64,000 nt of DNA from SHZI01 sp041396045 (GTDB lineage: Bacteria; Pseudomonadota; Gammaproteobacteria; Steroidobacterales; GCA-2729495), in the NCBI GenBank assembly GCA_041396045.1, contig JAWKZI010000006.1, positions 1 to 64,000 of the forward strand. Direction: 5' to 3'. Positions 1-9,802 of the stretch are shown here, in pieces. A program made the position numbers and the translations under genes. The notes below the pieces were generated by a model. It saw only the letters and a list, made by a program, of their open reading frames with translations. It made no database searches and had not been told where the DNA came from. Within the stretch, counting starts at the first letter, position 1. Each line of letters starts with the position of its first letter.

Positions 1-1
1 C

Positions 2-232
2 GGATTGCTGCCCGATGGTGTCATGCAGGGCAATACTGATTTTGGCAAGCCCGGCTACGGTGGCCCGTGCCCACCGGTCGGTGACAAGCCGCATCGCTAT
101 TATTTTCGTTTGTATGCCCTGAAGGTTCCCACGCTTGACCTGCCGGCCGATGCCACGGCCGCCATGGTGGGGTTCAATGTGCGCGCCAATGCCCTGGGCA
201 GTGCCGAGCTGATGGCGACCTACGGCCGCTGA
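2..232 (+). CDS. YbhB/YbcL-type PEBP (Raf kinase inhibitor-like) protein, C-terminal part
   Basis: The frame is open at the left edge and ends at a TGA at 230-232, so only about the last 76 residues are present. They contain the PEBP signature GYGGPCPP followed by HRYYFRLYAL, the ligand-pocket motifs of the bacterial phosphatidylethanolamine-binding family. Bacterial members are small soluble proteins of about 160-200 residues whose physiological ligand is mostly unknown. The remaining tail runs through a normal C-terminal helix. Family assignment is firm; function is not known beyond the fold. Confidence 0.85.
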   Translation, partial: GLLPDGVMQGNTDFGKPGYGGPCPPVGDKPHRYYFRLYALKVPTLDLPADATAAMVGFNVRANALGSAELMATYGR

Positions 233-409
233 TTCGCATTAACGACGAATGGCGCGTTCGGGTTCAATGCAGCCCGTTGTCAGATTAATCCTACAGTGGA
301 GTCAGACCGGTAGCGGTCGTTCGGCAGCCATTCCTGATTTCCGGGATACCCTGTATTCGGTACTTTAACTCCCGTATCAGACGCATGGGCGTTGTCAACG
401 GAGAGAATC

Positions 410-610
410 ATGAACTGGGATCGAATTGAAGGTAACTGGAAGCAGGCCAAGGGCAAGGTCAAAGAACAATGGGGCAAGCTCACCGATGACGAGCTCGACC
501 AGATTGCCGGGAAGCGTGATCAGCTGGTGGGTCGCGTTCAGGAATCTTACGGACTGTCGAAGGATGAAGCCGAAAAGCGGGTAAATGACTGGCAGACCCG
601 GTACAACTGA
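410..610 (+). CDS. CsbD family stress protein
   Basis: A 66-residue, highly charged protein beginning MNWDRIEGNWKQAKGK, the hallmark of the CsbD family (small general-stress proteins of unknown mechanism, cytoplasmic). The ATG at 410 is preferred because GGAGAG lies 5 bases upstream (400-405); an in-frame TTG at 392 has no comparable site. The short length is normal for the family. Upstream lies about 175 bases of likely promoter sequence, and a strong GC hairpin follows the stop. Its position next to a two-component module, and near a BON protein, fits an envelope or general stress neighbourhood. Confidence 0.92.
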   Translation: MNWDRIEGNWKQAKGKVKEQWGKLTDDELDQIAGKRDQLVGRVQESYGLSKDEAEKRVNDWQTRYN

Positions 611-611
611 A

Positions 612-650
612 CCAGCCGCAACCGGGCCAGCTATCGCTGGCCCGGGCTGG
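612..650 (+). terminator. GC-rich hairpin after the CsbD gene
   Basis: A perfect 10-bp stem (622-631 with 636-645, CCGGGCCAGC) closes on a TATC tetraloop and can be extended by an outer CCAGC/GCTGG pairing (612-616 with 646-650). It sits between the CsbD stop and the next start at 664. There is no T-run after it, so it may attenuate or protect the 3' end rather than act as a classical intrinsic terminator. Confidence 0.5.
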
Positions 651-663
651 CTGGGATAGTGGA

Positions 664-1350
664 ATGACTAAATCCGCTCCAATCGTGAAACCATTTCCGG
701 AGCCTGGGAAAATGTCCGCCGTTCGTGTTCTGGTAGCCGACGACCATCAATTGGTCAGGGCTGGCTTGCGCCAGCTGATTGAAGGCCAGCCGGACATGCA
801 GCTTGTTGCTGAGTGTCGTACTGGCCGTGAGGTACTCAGCAGCCTGCGCACCGAGGCCTGTGATGTATTGCTGCTTGACCTGTCCCTGCCTGACATCTCA
901 GGCCTGGAAGTTCTGAAGCATGTCAGGGCTCAGCATGAGCGCGTGGCAGTACTGGTTGTCAGCGGCTATCCGGAGTCACAGTTCGGTTTGAATGTTCTGC
1001 GTGCCGGTGCGGCCGGCTTTGTCAGCAAAGGCGTGGAACAGGCGGAACTGTTGCGCGCAGTACGCTCGGTGGCGCGAGGCCATCGTTACGTCGGTTCGGA
1101 ACTGGCTGATCAGCTGGTGTCGGGGGTTCATGGCGATCCGAACGAGCCCCGTCATTGCGTGCTTTCCGAGCGTGAATTCCAGATCTTCTGCAAGCTGGCC
1201 GAGGGCATAACTGTGTCCGACATCGCAGCAATGCTGTGCCTGAGCGTGAAGACTGTCAGCACGTACCGAAGCCGCATTTTGGACAAGATGGCGATGAAGT
1301 CCAATGCCGACATGACGTACTACGCCATCAAGAACGGATTGATGCAGTAG
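664..1350 (+). CDS. NarL/FixJ-type response regulator (REC + LuxR HTH)
   Basis: A 228-residue DNA-binding response regulator. The receiver domain spans about residues 18-135, with the acidic pair D26-D27, the phospho-acceptor D72 in LLLDLSLPDISG, and the switch lysine in FVSKGV. A LuxR-type helix-turn-helix follows at about 165-225 (LSEREFQIFCKLAEG, then the recognition helix VKTVSTYRSRILDKM). The ATG at 664 gives a 16-residue leader; the ATG at 712 (MSAVRVLVADDH) is an alternative start closer to the family norm. The likely partner kinase is the convergent CHASE3 kinase 570 bases downstream, whose HisKA_3-type core normally pairs with NarL regulators. Confidence 0.9.
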   Translation: MTKSAPIVKPFPEPGKMSAVRVLVADDHQLVRAGLRQLIEGQPDMQLVAECRTGREVLSSLRTEACDVLLLDLSLPDISGLEVLKHVRAQHERVAVLVVSGYPESQFGLNVLRAGAAGFVSKGVEQAELLRAVRSVARGHRYVGSELADQLVSGVHGDPNEPRHCVLSEREFQIFCKLAEGITVSDIAAMLCLSVKTVSTYRSRILDKMAMKSNADMTYYAIKNGLMQ

Positions 1351-1377
1351 GGCGTCGAATATGACGCAGCGATGTAG

Positions 1378-1872
1378 ATGATTTCAGGGCAAATGAATTT
1401 TGGCGACAAGCACGATGGTTCGACTCATGCAGGGCTGCATGGTCCAGGTAGCGGTCGCAGCCACGACGGCAATTGCCGGTACTCCGATGGCGAACTGAGC
1501 ATACTGCTGATCGAGGACTCGGAGCGCTTGAGGGTTCGGCTGGTGGAGCTGCTGGACGAGCCAGGGACCATGCACGTCACGGCCACTGCGGAGACAGAAC
1601 TGGAGGCAGTTCAGCGCATCAGTGAAGACGAATACGATGTGCTGCTGGTTGATGTGGAACTTCGCGCCGGCAGTGGTATCGGGGCCATACGGTACGCACG
1701 GGCCACCTACCCGCGAGATCGTCAGCCACTGATCATAGTTTTGACAAACTATGCATTGCCGGCAGTTCGCGCCCGATGCATGGCAGCCGGCGCCAATCAC
1801 TTTCTCGACAAGATGCGCCAGTTCCAGGATGTGAAGCCGCTGATAGTTGCCAGCTGCCGCCCGCCATCCTGA
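1378..1872 (+). CDS. Receiver-only (single-domain) response regulator
   Basis: A 164-residue protein with a 38-residue polar, Gly/His-rich leader and one receiver domain. Visible residues are ED (46-47), phospho-acceptor D92 in LLVDVELRAGSG, the Thr of VLTNY and the Lys of FLDKMRQF. There is no output domain, so it probably acts by phospho-relay, by competing for phosphate, or by protein contact. It follows the NarL-type regulator by 27 bases (probably co-transcribed) and is convergent with the CHASE3 kinase. An ATG at 1393 is an alternative start. The C-terminal SCRPPS is short, and the domain ends where expected. Confidence 0.82.
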   Translation: MISGQMNFGDKHDGSTHAGLHGPGSGRSHDGNCRYSDGELSILLIEDSERLRVRLVELLDEPGTMHVTATAETELEAVQRISEDEYDVLLVDVELRAGSGIGAIRYARATYPRDRQPLIIVLTNYALPAVRARCMAAGANHFLDKMRQFQDVKPLIVASCRPPS

Positions 1873-1922
1873 GCGCCTTCAGCGCGGCGTCCGGGATTCA
1901 TGGCCACGGACTGGCGGCAGCA

Positions 1923-3332
1923 TCATTTGGCGTCAGATTGAGGTGGCGGGGTGCTTGGTACGGTAATTTCCAGCCGGGTGCCGGTGCCTGGCGTACTGCT
2001 TAACTTGAAAGTACCGCCCAGCGCGTTCACGCGGTGACGCATTCCCGTGATGCCATGGGAGGCGCGAAACGTCGGACTGTTCAGGTCCATGCCCACTCCG
2101 TCATCAACGACAATGACACGAACAATCTCACCGTGGGATTCCACTGACATGTGGACATTCCGTGCCTTGGCGTGCCGAATGATGTTGGTCAATGATTCCT
2201 GGCCGACACGGAAAAGTGCGATGGCAAGGTCCTGCGGCAGGTCGGCCATTTCTTCCGGTATGTTGGTGTTGCAGGTCAGGCCGGCCTTCTTGCAGGACTC
2301 GTCAAAGTAATTCTGCAAGGCCGTGGGCAAGCCAAAATGATCGAGTAACGCGGGTCGCAGGCTCTCGACAACCCGACGCTTGATATCCATCGACTCTGTC
2401 AACCCGTCATTCACCTGCTCCAGCTTCTTGTGAATCTCCGGGTCCATTGTCGCCGTGGCTCCAAGTAACCACGAGATATCCATTCGTGCGGCCGTCAGCA
2501 GACCACCCAGTTCGTCGTGCAGGTTCCGGGCCAGCTCTGCTTTTTCCCGTTCGCTGACTTCCTGCAAATGCGAGGAGAGCCTGGACAATTCACTGGTTCG
2601 CTCGTCCACGAGATTTTGCATGCGCTGGGCTTCATCGTAGGCTGCGTCGGCTTCGGCGCGCTGGAATGCAGCCTGTCGCATGAACATCCGGATGATGACC
2701 AGCAGCAAACCGATCGCCAGCAGGCTGGATACCAGGGTGGCAAACCGGGTCCGGAAAGTATTGGGCTGCTGATGGCGGCGCAACTCCTGGAGTTCACCCC
2801 GGGACATCTCCTCCAGCGTACCGATTTTCTCCCGTAGCTCGTCGGACAGAACCTGGCCGCGTCCTTCGCGCACCATGTTGATGGCATTTTCGTGCTCGCC
2901 GGTTTCCCAGAGGGTAATGCTGGTGCTTGCCACGCCCAGTCGTTCAGTCGCTACGTCCTTGATGCGTGCAACCTGTGTCTTCAGCGCGGGTGTCGGACAT
3001 AGCGCTTTCAAGTTCAGCAATCGCCTGTTCAAATTTCCCGGACGCCCGCTCGAATGGCACAAGGTATGCGCATTGCCGGTCAGCAGAAAGCCGCGTTGCC
3101 CCGTTTCCGCGTCGATCAGCAGGCCTTTGAGGCGGGCGGAGGCATCCAGGCGCCGGAGCACTTCGGCAGTCTGCTGTGCATATCCCTCGCTGTTGCGCAG
3201 GGTTACCTCTCCCAGAACCAGGATGCTGATACTGACGAGGAGCAGTGCCGCCAGCGTGATGATGACCGGCGCGGGAACAAGCCGAAACTCCGCCCGCCAG
3301 CCCTTGGCTGGCGCTTTGTCCTGGTCGCTCAT
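1923..3332 (-). CDS. CHASE3-domain sensor histidine kinase (HisKA_3/HATPase), with an internal out-of-frame patch
   Basis: A membrane histidine kinase of about 469 residues: an N-terminal TM segment (VIITLAALLLVSISILVL), a CHASE3 sensor starting ETGQRGFLLTG, a second TM (LVSSLLAIGLLLVIIRMF), a coiled linker, the HisKA_3 phospho-acceptor ELARNLHDELGG, and a HATPase with GVGMD and GITGM boxes. The ATG at 3332 (MSDQDKAP) is chosen over a GTG at 3380 that would add 16 atypical residues. Between about 2988 and 3068 the frame reads non-CHASE3 sequence, whereas another frame reads the expected YLVPFERASGKFEQAIAEL. The open frame therefore hides two compensating indels. It probably phosphorylates the regulators at 664-1872. 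Confidence 0.88.
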   Translation of the reverse strand: MSDQDKAPAKGWRAEFRLVPAPVIITLAALLLVSISILVLGEVTLRNSEGYAQQTAEVLRRLDASARLKGLLIDAETGQRGFLLTGNAHTLCHSSGRPGNLNRRLLNLKALCPTPALKTQVARIKDVATERLGVASTSITLWETGEHENAINMVREGRGQVLSDELREKIGTLEEMSRGELQELRRHQQPNTFRTRFATLVSSLLAIGLLLVIIRMFMRQAAFQRAEADAAYDEAQRMQNLVDERTSELSRLSSHLQEVSEREKAELARNLHDELGGLLTAARMDISWLLGATATMDPEIHKKLEQVNDGLTESMDIKRRVVESLRPALLDHFGLPTALQNYFDESCKKAGLTCNTNIPEEMADLPQDLAIALFRVGQESLTNIIRHAKARNVHMSVESHGEIVRVIVVDDGVGMDLNSPTFRASHGITGMRHRVNALGGTFKLSSTPGTGTRLEITVPSTPPPQSDAK

Positions 3333-3764
3333 CTCGTCCCGTTCCCCGCGTTGATACCCCGACGAGGTATTCCTGGCCACGTCTTACAACAGGTATTGTC
3401 TGGCGACGTGAAACCCTGTTTAACAAAAGACAGCACGGGCAGCAATGGCCCGGGTGCTGTGCAATACAGGGGTGGGTCAAACGGCTACCGGAGACGAGTG
3501 ACGTGGCGAGGTTGGGGAGGTCGGATACAAACCAATAAAGGCGGCCGGATGGCTTCCGGGGGGAGGGCATGAAGTTTGGAAGCCACCCGACCCAAGTTCG
3601 CTGTAGTACTTGAATGAAGCGTAGACGGGGCCGAATAACGCTGCTGTCGGTCATCTGCGTGATGACCATGCCACCGGGTCCGACAGTCGGTAGGCGCACT
3701 CCTACATCTCGTCGAGCGCCGCCCCGGCCTGCCTGTGGCCGGCGACTGGCGTTATAGTCGGGCC
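3333..3764. other. Non-coding gap between divergent kinase and lhr
   Basis: About 430 bases separating the minus-strand kinase start from the plus-strand lhr start. It should hold both promoters. I see no hairpin, repeat or RNA gene that I can support, and open frames here lack coding character. Confidence 0.4.
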
Positions 3765-6700
3765 ATGTCCCTCAGCCCCTTCCATCCCGCCGTCAGAGAC
3801 TGGTTCCAGGAGGAATTTCAATCGGTTACGGCAGTTCAGGCGGGTGCCTGGCCGGCCATACAGGCGGGCAGGCACACCTTGCTTGCGGCACCGACCGGGT
3901 CCGGCAAGACACTTGCCGCATTTATGTCGGCCATCGATGCGCTGATTCAGGAAGGTTCGATCAACGGCGGCCTGCCCGATGAGACTCGGGTTCTGTATAT
4001 CTCGCCGCTGAAGGCGCTGTCGAATGACATCCGCAAGAATCTGGAAGAACCGCTGGCGGGTATTCGCGCACGGCTCTCCCTGTTCGAAGATGTAGAAATA
4101 CGTACAGCAGTACGAACGGGTGATACGCCGGCTGCCGAACGTGCTCGTATGCGACGCACGCCGCCCCACATTCTGGTCACTACGCCCGAGTCGCTGTTCA
4201 TCCTGCTTACCTCCGCTTCCGGGCGTGCCATGTTGTCAACGGTGCGCACGGTAATTGTTGACGAACTGCATGCCGTGGCCGACTCCAAGCGGGGGGCGCA
4301 TCTGGCATTGTCGCTGGAGCGCCTCACGGCCCTGTGCCCCAATGAGCCATTGCGCATAGGCATTTCCGCCACGCAGAAGCCGATGGCGCGCATGGCCGAA
4401 TTCCTGGTTGGCAATCGACCTGCATCCGGTGAGTCGAAGGGCGAAGACCCGGACTCCTGCGCGATCGTCGACGCCGGGTTCAGCCGGCAGCGCGATCTGG
4501 CTCTCGAGTTGCCACCGTCGGCGTTGTCTCCCGTTATGGCGACCGAGGTCTGGGCGGAAATCTACGATCGACTCGCCGAACTGGTGCAGGAACATCGCAC
4601 CACACTTGATTTTGTCAACACGCGCCGACTGGCAGAGCGCGCGGCCAGACATCTCGCCGATCGACTGGGCGAGGACGTGGTCACCGCGCATCACGGCAGC
4701 CTGGCCCGGGCCCATCGGCTGGACGCCGAGGAACGGCTCAAGGCCGGCAAGCTACGGGTACTGGTTGCCACTGCATCACTGGAACTCGGCATTGATATTG
4801 GTGATGTAGATCTGGTGTGCCAGATCGCCTCGCCCAGAAGTATCGCGACCTTCCTCCAGCGTGTGGGCCGATCCGGCCATGGCGTAAACCGCATTCCGAA
4901 GGGACGGCTGTTTCCGATTTCCCGGGATGACCTGGTGGAGTGTGCGGCGTTACTGGATGCTGTGCGGCGCGAAGAGCTGGATGCCATCCGCTTGCAGGGC
5001 CCGTCGCTGGATGCCCTGGCCCAGCAACTGGTTGCCGAAGTAGCAATGGCCGAGAGGCACACAGACGAACTCTACGCATTGGTTTGTCGTGCCTGGCCCT
5101 ATCGTGATCTGACTCGTGAACGCTTCGACGCGATTGTCCATACGCTGGCGGATGGTTACAACACCGCCCGCGGACGGCGCGCCGCCCACCTGCACTACGA
5201 TGCCGTAAATCAGCGTCTGCGGGCGCGGCCAGGGGCACGCCTGACCGCCATCACGAACGGTGGCACGATCCCGGACCAGTTTGACTACGACGTTGTGCTG
5301 CTGCCGGACGGCCTGCCTATAGGCACCCTGAACGAGGACTTCGCTTTTGAAAGTCTGCCAGGTGATATTTTTCAGCTGGGTAATACCTCGTATCGGATAC
5401 GAAAGGTCGAAACAGGTCGGGTCTTCGTCGAAGACGCTCATGGCCAGCCGCCCAATATCCCGTTCTGGTTCGGCGAGGCCCCGGGCCGTACCGATGAGCT
5501 GTCCATGGCGGTCTCGCGATTGCGCGCACAGATTGATCTGTTGTTGGCAGATGGTGAGGGCGCAGCCGGAAGCTGGCTGGAGGATGAACTAGGCTTGTCA
5601 CCGTCAGCCAGTGAACAGCTCACGACCTATCTGGCGGCCGGGAGGGCGGCGCTAGGCGTGCTGCCGACCAGGGAGACACTGATCTTCGAGCGGTTCTTCG
5701 ACGAAGTCGGCGATACCCATCTGATAATTCATTCACCCTACGGATCGCGGCTGAACCGGGCCTGGGGCCTGGCATTGCGCAAGCGATTTTGCCGCCAGTT
5801 CAACTTCGAGCTGCAGGCTGCAGCCATGGAAGACTGCATTGTTTTGTCGCTGGGGCCTACCCACAGTTTTCCGCTGGAGGAAATAAGCCGCTATCTGCGT
5901 GCAGAGACAGTTCGTGACGTGCTGATCCAGGCGACATTGCAGGCGCCGATGTTTCCGACTCGCTGGCGATGGGTGGTCACCACCGCGCTGGCCATTCGCC
6001 GTTTCCGTAATGGTGGCAAGGTGCCGCCGCAGTTTCAGCGCAGTGATTCCGACGATCTTCTGGCATTGGTATTCCCGGATCAGGTGGCCTGCGCCGAGAA
6101 CCTTGCCGGTGATCGCGTCGTGCCGGATCACCCGCTGGTTCAACAAACGCTGCATGACTGTCTGCATGAACTCATGGATGTAGCGGGACTCGAAACCTTG
6201 CTGGCCAACATGGCCGCTGGTCATGTCGAGATCCTTACGCGCGAGCTGACCACGCCATCGCCGTTAGCCCAGGAGATTGTCAGCGCCCGACCCTATGCCT
6301 TTCTGGATGATGCACCGGCCGAGGAGCGTCGCACCCGTGCCATCCGTACCCGTCATCTGCTGGACCCGGAGGAGGCAGCCACGATCGGCCGGCTGGATGC
6401 CGGCGCCATCCGCCAGGTTTGTAAGGAGGCCTGGCCGGAAGCGCACACGCCGGACGAATTGCACGATGCACTGACGCTGAGTGGCTTTATTGCAGTAAAG
6501 GAGATTGCCGCCGCCGACCGGGACGCCTGGCAACAATTGCTTGAACCGCTTTTGATGGATGCCAGGGCCACCGTGGCGACGATTCCTGGCGGCCAGTTGC
6601 TGTGGGTCAGCGCCGAGCGCCTTGCGCAGCTTCGACTGGCATGCCCGGCACTGGAAGTCACGCCACCAATAGTGGCTGCGCATGCCGGCAAGCGCAGCGA

Positions 6701-8189
6701 GGCACCGGACCGGTCTCATGCCTTGCGGGAACTGGTACGCAGCCGACTGGAAACGCTGGGCCCCGTGACCGCCAGCATGCTGGCAGCACCGTTGGGCGTG
6801 CCTGTTGGCGATGCAGACGCAAGTCTGGCGGCACTGGAGGCAGAAGGGCAGGCTATACGCGGCCGGTTCAATCCTGGCGCATTGACGGAGGAGTGGTGTG
6901 ACCGTCGACTGCTGGCACGAATTCACCGCTACACACTCAAGTCATTGCGGCGAAGTGTAGAAGCAGCGAGTCCCGCCGCTTACATGCGCTTCCTGTTTCG
7001 ATGGCATCAGCTTGACTGTCAGCGGTCTGATCGTGTCGCAGACAGTGCGGGCGTTGAGTCTGCAGATATCAGGGCGGTGATGGGCAGATTGCTTGGCTTC
7101 CCGGTGGCGGCTGCGGCGTGGGAAAGCACGGTGCTGCCGGCACGCATCAAGGGGTTTCACTCTTCGCATCTGGACCAGCTTCTGGCCGGCGGCGAGTTTC
7201 TGTGGCTCAAACCGGTAGTGGGAACCGGATCAGCCCTCGAAAGCGGCCACGATGGTCCGGCTCGTGCTGCCCGCATCGGGCCCGTTCGCAGCACCCCGCT
7301 GGTATTCATTGATCGTGGTCATCAGGCGATCTGGGACAGACTCATTCACGGCGACGCTGCGGCGGATATCACTGGTTACTCGTCGAGTGCCGGGACGATT
7401 CTGGCGCTGCTCGGTGCCCGGGGTGCGCTGTTCTTCAGTGACCTGGTGCGATTGACGGGCATGTCGCGAAATGCGGTGATTGCAACGCTGCGTGAACTGG
7501 TTGGTGCCGGGCTGGTAACCGGCGATGGTTATGCCGGTCTGCGGGAGCTGCTGCTTCCTGCTGCAGTTCGACTCAAGCGGCAAGGTGTTTCTCCACGGGT
7601 ATCACTGGAGCAGCAGCTGGCGCGCGCCGGCCGACAAGGGGCGGCAACTCGCCAGCCTGTGTTTGGTGGGGGCATCAGGATCCACCGGGCCGCTGGTCGC
7701 TGACACTGCCGGAAAAGTGTATTGAGTCCGCGCCGCGCGAAGCCGCGTCCGGCAGACGGTCCGCTGTTGAGTACATGGCGCGTATTCTGCTGGAGCGCTA
7801 CGGCGTGGTTTTTCGGAGTGTGCTGCAGCGGGAGGCGCGGTTTCTGCCGCCGTGGAGGGAACTGGTGCAGGCGTGGCGACGCCTCGAAGCCCGGGGGAAA
7901 TTGCGGTGGTCGATTTGTAACCGGCTTCGGCGGTGAACAATTCGCCTGGCCGGAAGCGGTTGCACAGCTTCGCGAGGTTCGGCATGCTGGTAACGACGAG
8001 CTTGAAATTGTGGTTCCGGCAGTTGATCCCTTGAACCTCGCCGGAATTGTCACGCCGGGCGACAAGGTACCGGCATTGCTGCGCAATCGACTCGTATACA
8101 GGAACGGCATTCCAGTCGGTGTCTGGCAGCGGGGCGACTACCTGCCGTTGGTATCAGGCAGCTCGGGTGTCACGCGTCGTTGTGGTTAG
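3765..8189 (+). CDS. lhr: Lhr-type ATP-dependent DNA helicase (two frameshifts near the C terminus)
   Basis: Large superfamily-2 helicase, about 1475 codons, close to the usual 1400-1540. Walker A is APTGSGKTLAAF, the Walker B box is VDELHA, motif III is GISATQKP, and motif VI is QRVGRSGH; the winged-helix and Lhr core domains follow. The ATG at 3765 (MSLSPFHPAV) is preferred over an in-frame GTG at 3735. The first open frame stops at 7703, but similarity continues: a second frame reads PGRWSLTLPEKC from about 7690, and a third (the original phase) reads GGRFVTGFGGEQFAWPEA from about 7897 to the stop at 8189. Both switches fall in runs of five or more G (about 7667 and 7893). The family acts in DNA repair. 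Confidence 0.9.
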
Positions 8190-9054
8190 GCTTTGTGGCC
8201 TGGTGCTGTATCTGTGCGCCACGCTGGCCGGAGCCGCGACACTGGCACAAAGAATTAATGCTCTGAATCCGCCGATCGTTGCCAGCCCGTTCGGCATTCC
8301 GCTGCATCTTCAGTCGGTTGAACAGGACAATCAGGTGCGTGGCGAAGTGCTTGCCATCGTCCCGTATCCCTTGTCTGCTATCCGGGCCAATCTCGACAGT
8401 CCGGCTGAATGGTGCGCCGTGCTGATCCTGCATCTCAACGTCAAGGGTTGTGGTTATGCATCCGACGGCGACCGGATCCGGCTTGAAATGGGTCGCAAGT
8501 CGGCATCGACGGGCAATAGCTCAAAAGGTATCGAATTCAGCTTCAGCGCAGGCAATGGTTCTGCCACCAGTTTGCTGGTAGTTTTGGCGGCCGACTCCGG
8601 GCCGCTGGACACGCGTGACTACCGGCTGGAGTTTGAAGCTGCTCCACGTGATGCCTCGCACTCGTACGTGAGACTGTCGTACACCTATCAGGTTGGTGCG
8701 GCAACACGGTTTGCCACCGGTACCTATTTGCAGACCCTGGGTCGGGACAAGGTCGGGTTCACGATTACCGGCCACGACAGTGATGGTGAGCCTCAATATG
8801 TTGGCGGACTGCGCGGCATTCTCGAGCGCAACACGATGCGCTACTACCTCGCTGTGGACGTTTATCTGGCATCAGTTGGAGGCACAGGCGGAGCCCAGTC
8901 ATCGACCCGCCAAACGGGGTCGCTGTTTGCCGCCTGGTATGACGCCACTGAACGTTACCCGCAGCAGTTGCATGAGATGTCGCGCAAGGACTACCTGGAC
9001 GCCAAGAAAGCTGAACGGCCGTTCAGATTGTCGGAATCTGCCGACAACCGCTAG
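8167..9054 (+). CDS. Exported protein of unknown function
   Basis: I do not recognise this family. From the GTG at 8167 it has 295 residues, beginning with a Sec signal peptide (VVVVRLCGLVLYLCATLAGA, cleavage likely before ATLAQ). The mature part is rich in beta-strand-like sequence (RGEVLAIVPYP, YVRLSYTYQVGAAT, GFTITGHDSDGE) and ends in a charged helix (ATERYPQQLHEMSRKDYLDAKK), suggesting a periplasmic or outer-membrane-associated beta protein with a conserved C-terminal segment. The same frame is open back to 8047, but that part overlaps the lhr C terminus and looks non-coding. It overlaps the lhr stop by 23 bases. Confidence 0.7.
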   Translation: MSRVVVVRLCGLVLYLCATLAGAATLAQRINALNPPIVASPFGIPLHLQSVEQDNQVRGEVLAIVPYPLSAIRANLDSPAEWCAVLILHLNVKGCGYASDGDRIRLEMGRKSASTGNSSKGIEFSFSAGNGSATSLLVVLAADSGPLDTRDYRLEFEAAPRDASHSYVRLSYTYQVGAATRFATGTYLQTLGRDKVGFTITGHDSDGEPQYVGGLRGILERNTMRYYLAVDVYLASVGGTGGAQSSTRQTGSLFAAWYDATERYPQQLHEMSRKDYLDAKKAERPFRLSESADNR

Positions 9055-9137
9055 CGGTTGTCGCCGGTGGCCGCTGGTCCCGGCACGCGACACCATTCCT
9101 CTACAGGCTCAGATGAGCTGTTTATGAGGAAATCGTG

Positions 9138-9737
9138 ATGCAACTGACAAGCAAGATGCAATCAAGGAAGACGATGCGTGGCACAGCTACAGCTACAGCG
9201 GCAGTGGCGCTCATGGTGTCCGGACTGGCGATGTCGACAATGGTGTCCCCAGCGTGGGCAGCCGACAGTGCGTCGCGGTCGGTGGGTGTGACAATGGATG
9301 ACGCGGCAATCACCGCGAGCGTGAAGACGCGACTGGTTGCCGACGGTGATACCAAGGCTCGTCAGATCAACGTGGAAACCTCCAAAGGTGTAGTACAGCT
9401 TAACGGGTTTGTGGATTCTGCAGGCGCGAAAAGCGAGGCTGCGCGGATTGCGGCTGGCACTGATGGCGTCACCAGGGTGCAGAACAATCTGCAGGTCAGA
9501 ACACCTGATAGTAGCGCCAGTGAAGCCGCTGACAACGCGGGACTCACCGCCAAGGTTGATGCTGCGTTGGCCAGGGATCCTCGTACCAGTGCACTCAGCA
9601 TAGATGTTGAATCGCGCAGTGGTGAGGTGCAGTTGAGCGGCTACGTAAAGTCTGCTCAGGAAAAGAATGCAGCGTCTGACGTGGCACGCAAGGTTGATGG
9701 TGTTCGCAAGGTTACCAACGATATAGATCTTCGCTGA
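9138..9737 (+). CDS. Periplasmic BON-domain protein (OsmY-like)
   Basis: 199 residues with a signal peptide (hydrophobic TAAVALMVSGLAMSTMVSPAWA) and two BON domains, about residues 50-115 (ITASVKTRLVADGDTKA, then VQLNGFVDS) and 130-199 (KVDAALARDPRTSALSI, then VQLSGYVKS). BON domains bind phospholipid or stabilise the envelope under osmotic stress. The ATG at 9138 is preferred over the adjoining GTG at 9135 because GAGGA ends 7 bases before it. The N-terminal coding part carries a short repeat of ACAGCT units. Confidence 0.88.
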   Translation: MQLTSKMQSRKTMRGTATATAAVALMVSGLAMSTMVSPAWAADSASRSVGVTMDDAAITASVKTRLVADGDTKARQINVETSKGVVQLNGFVDSAGAKSEAARIAAGTDGVTRVQNNLQVRTPDSSASEAADNAGLTAKVDAALARDPRTSALSIDVESRSGEVQLSGYVKSAQEKNAASDVARKVDGVRKVTNDIDLR

Positions 9738-9802
9738 ATCACCAGGTTATTGAGGGCGCCGTATTGAGTTCACAAAGCTGAGTCGCTAACCTCGACTTCT
9801 TT

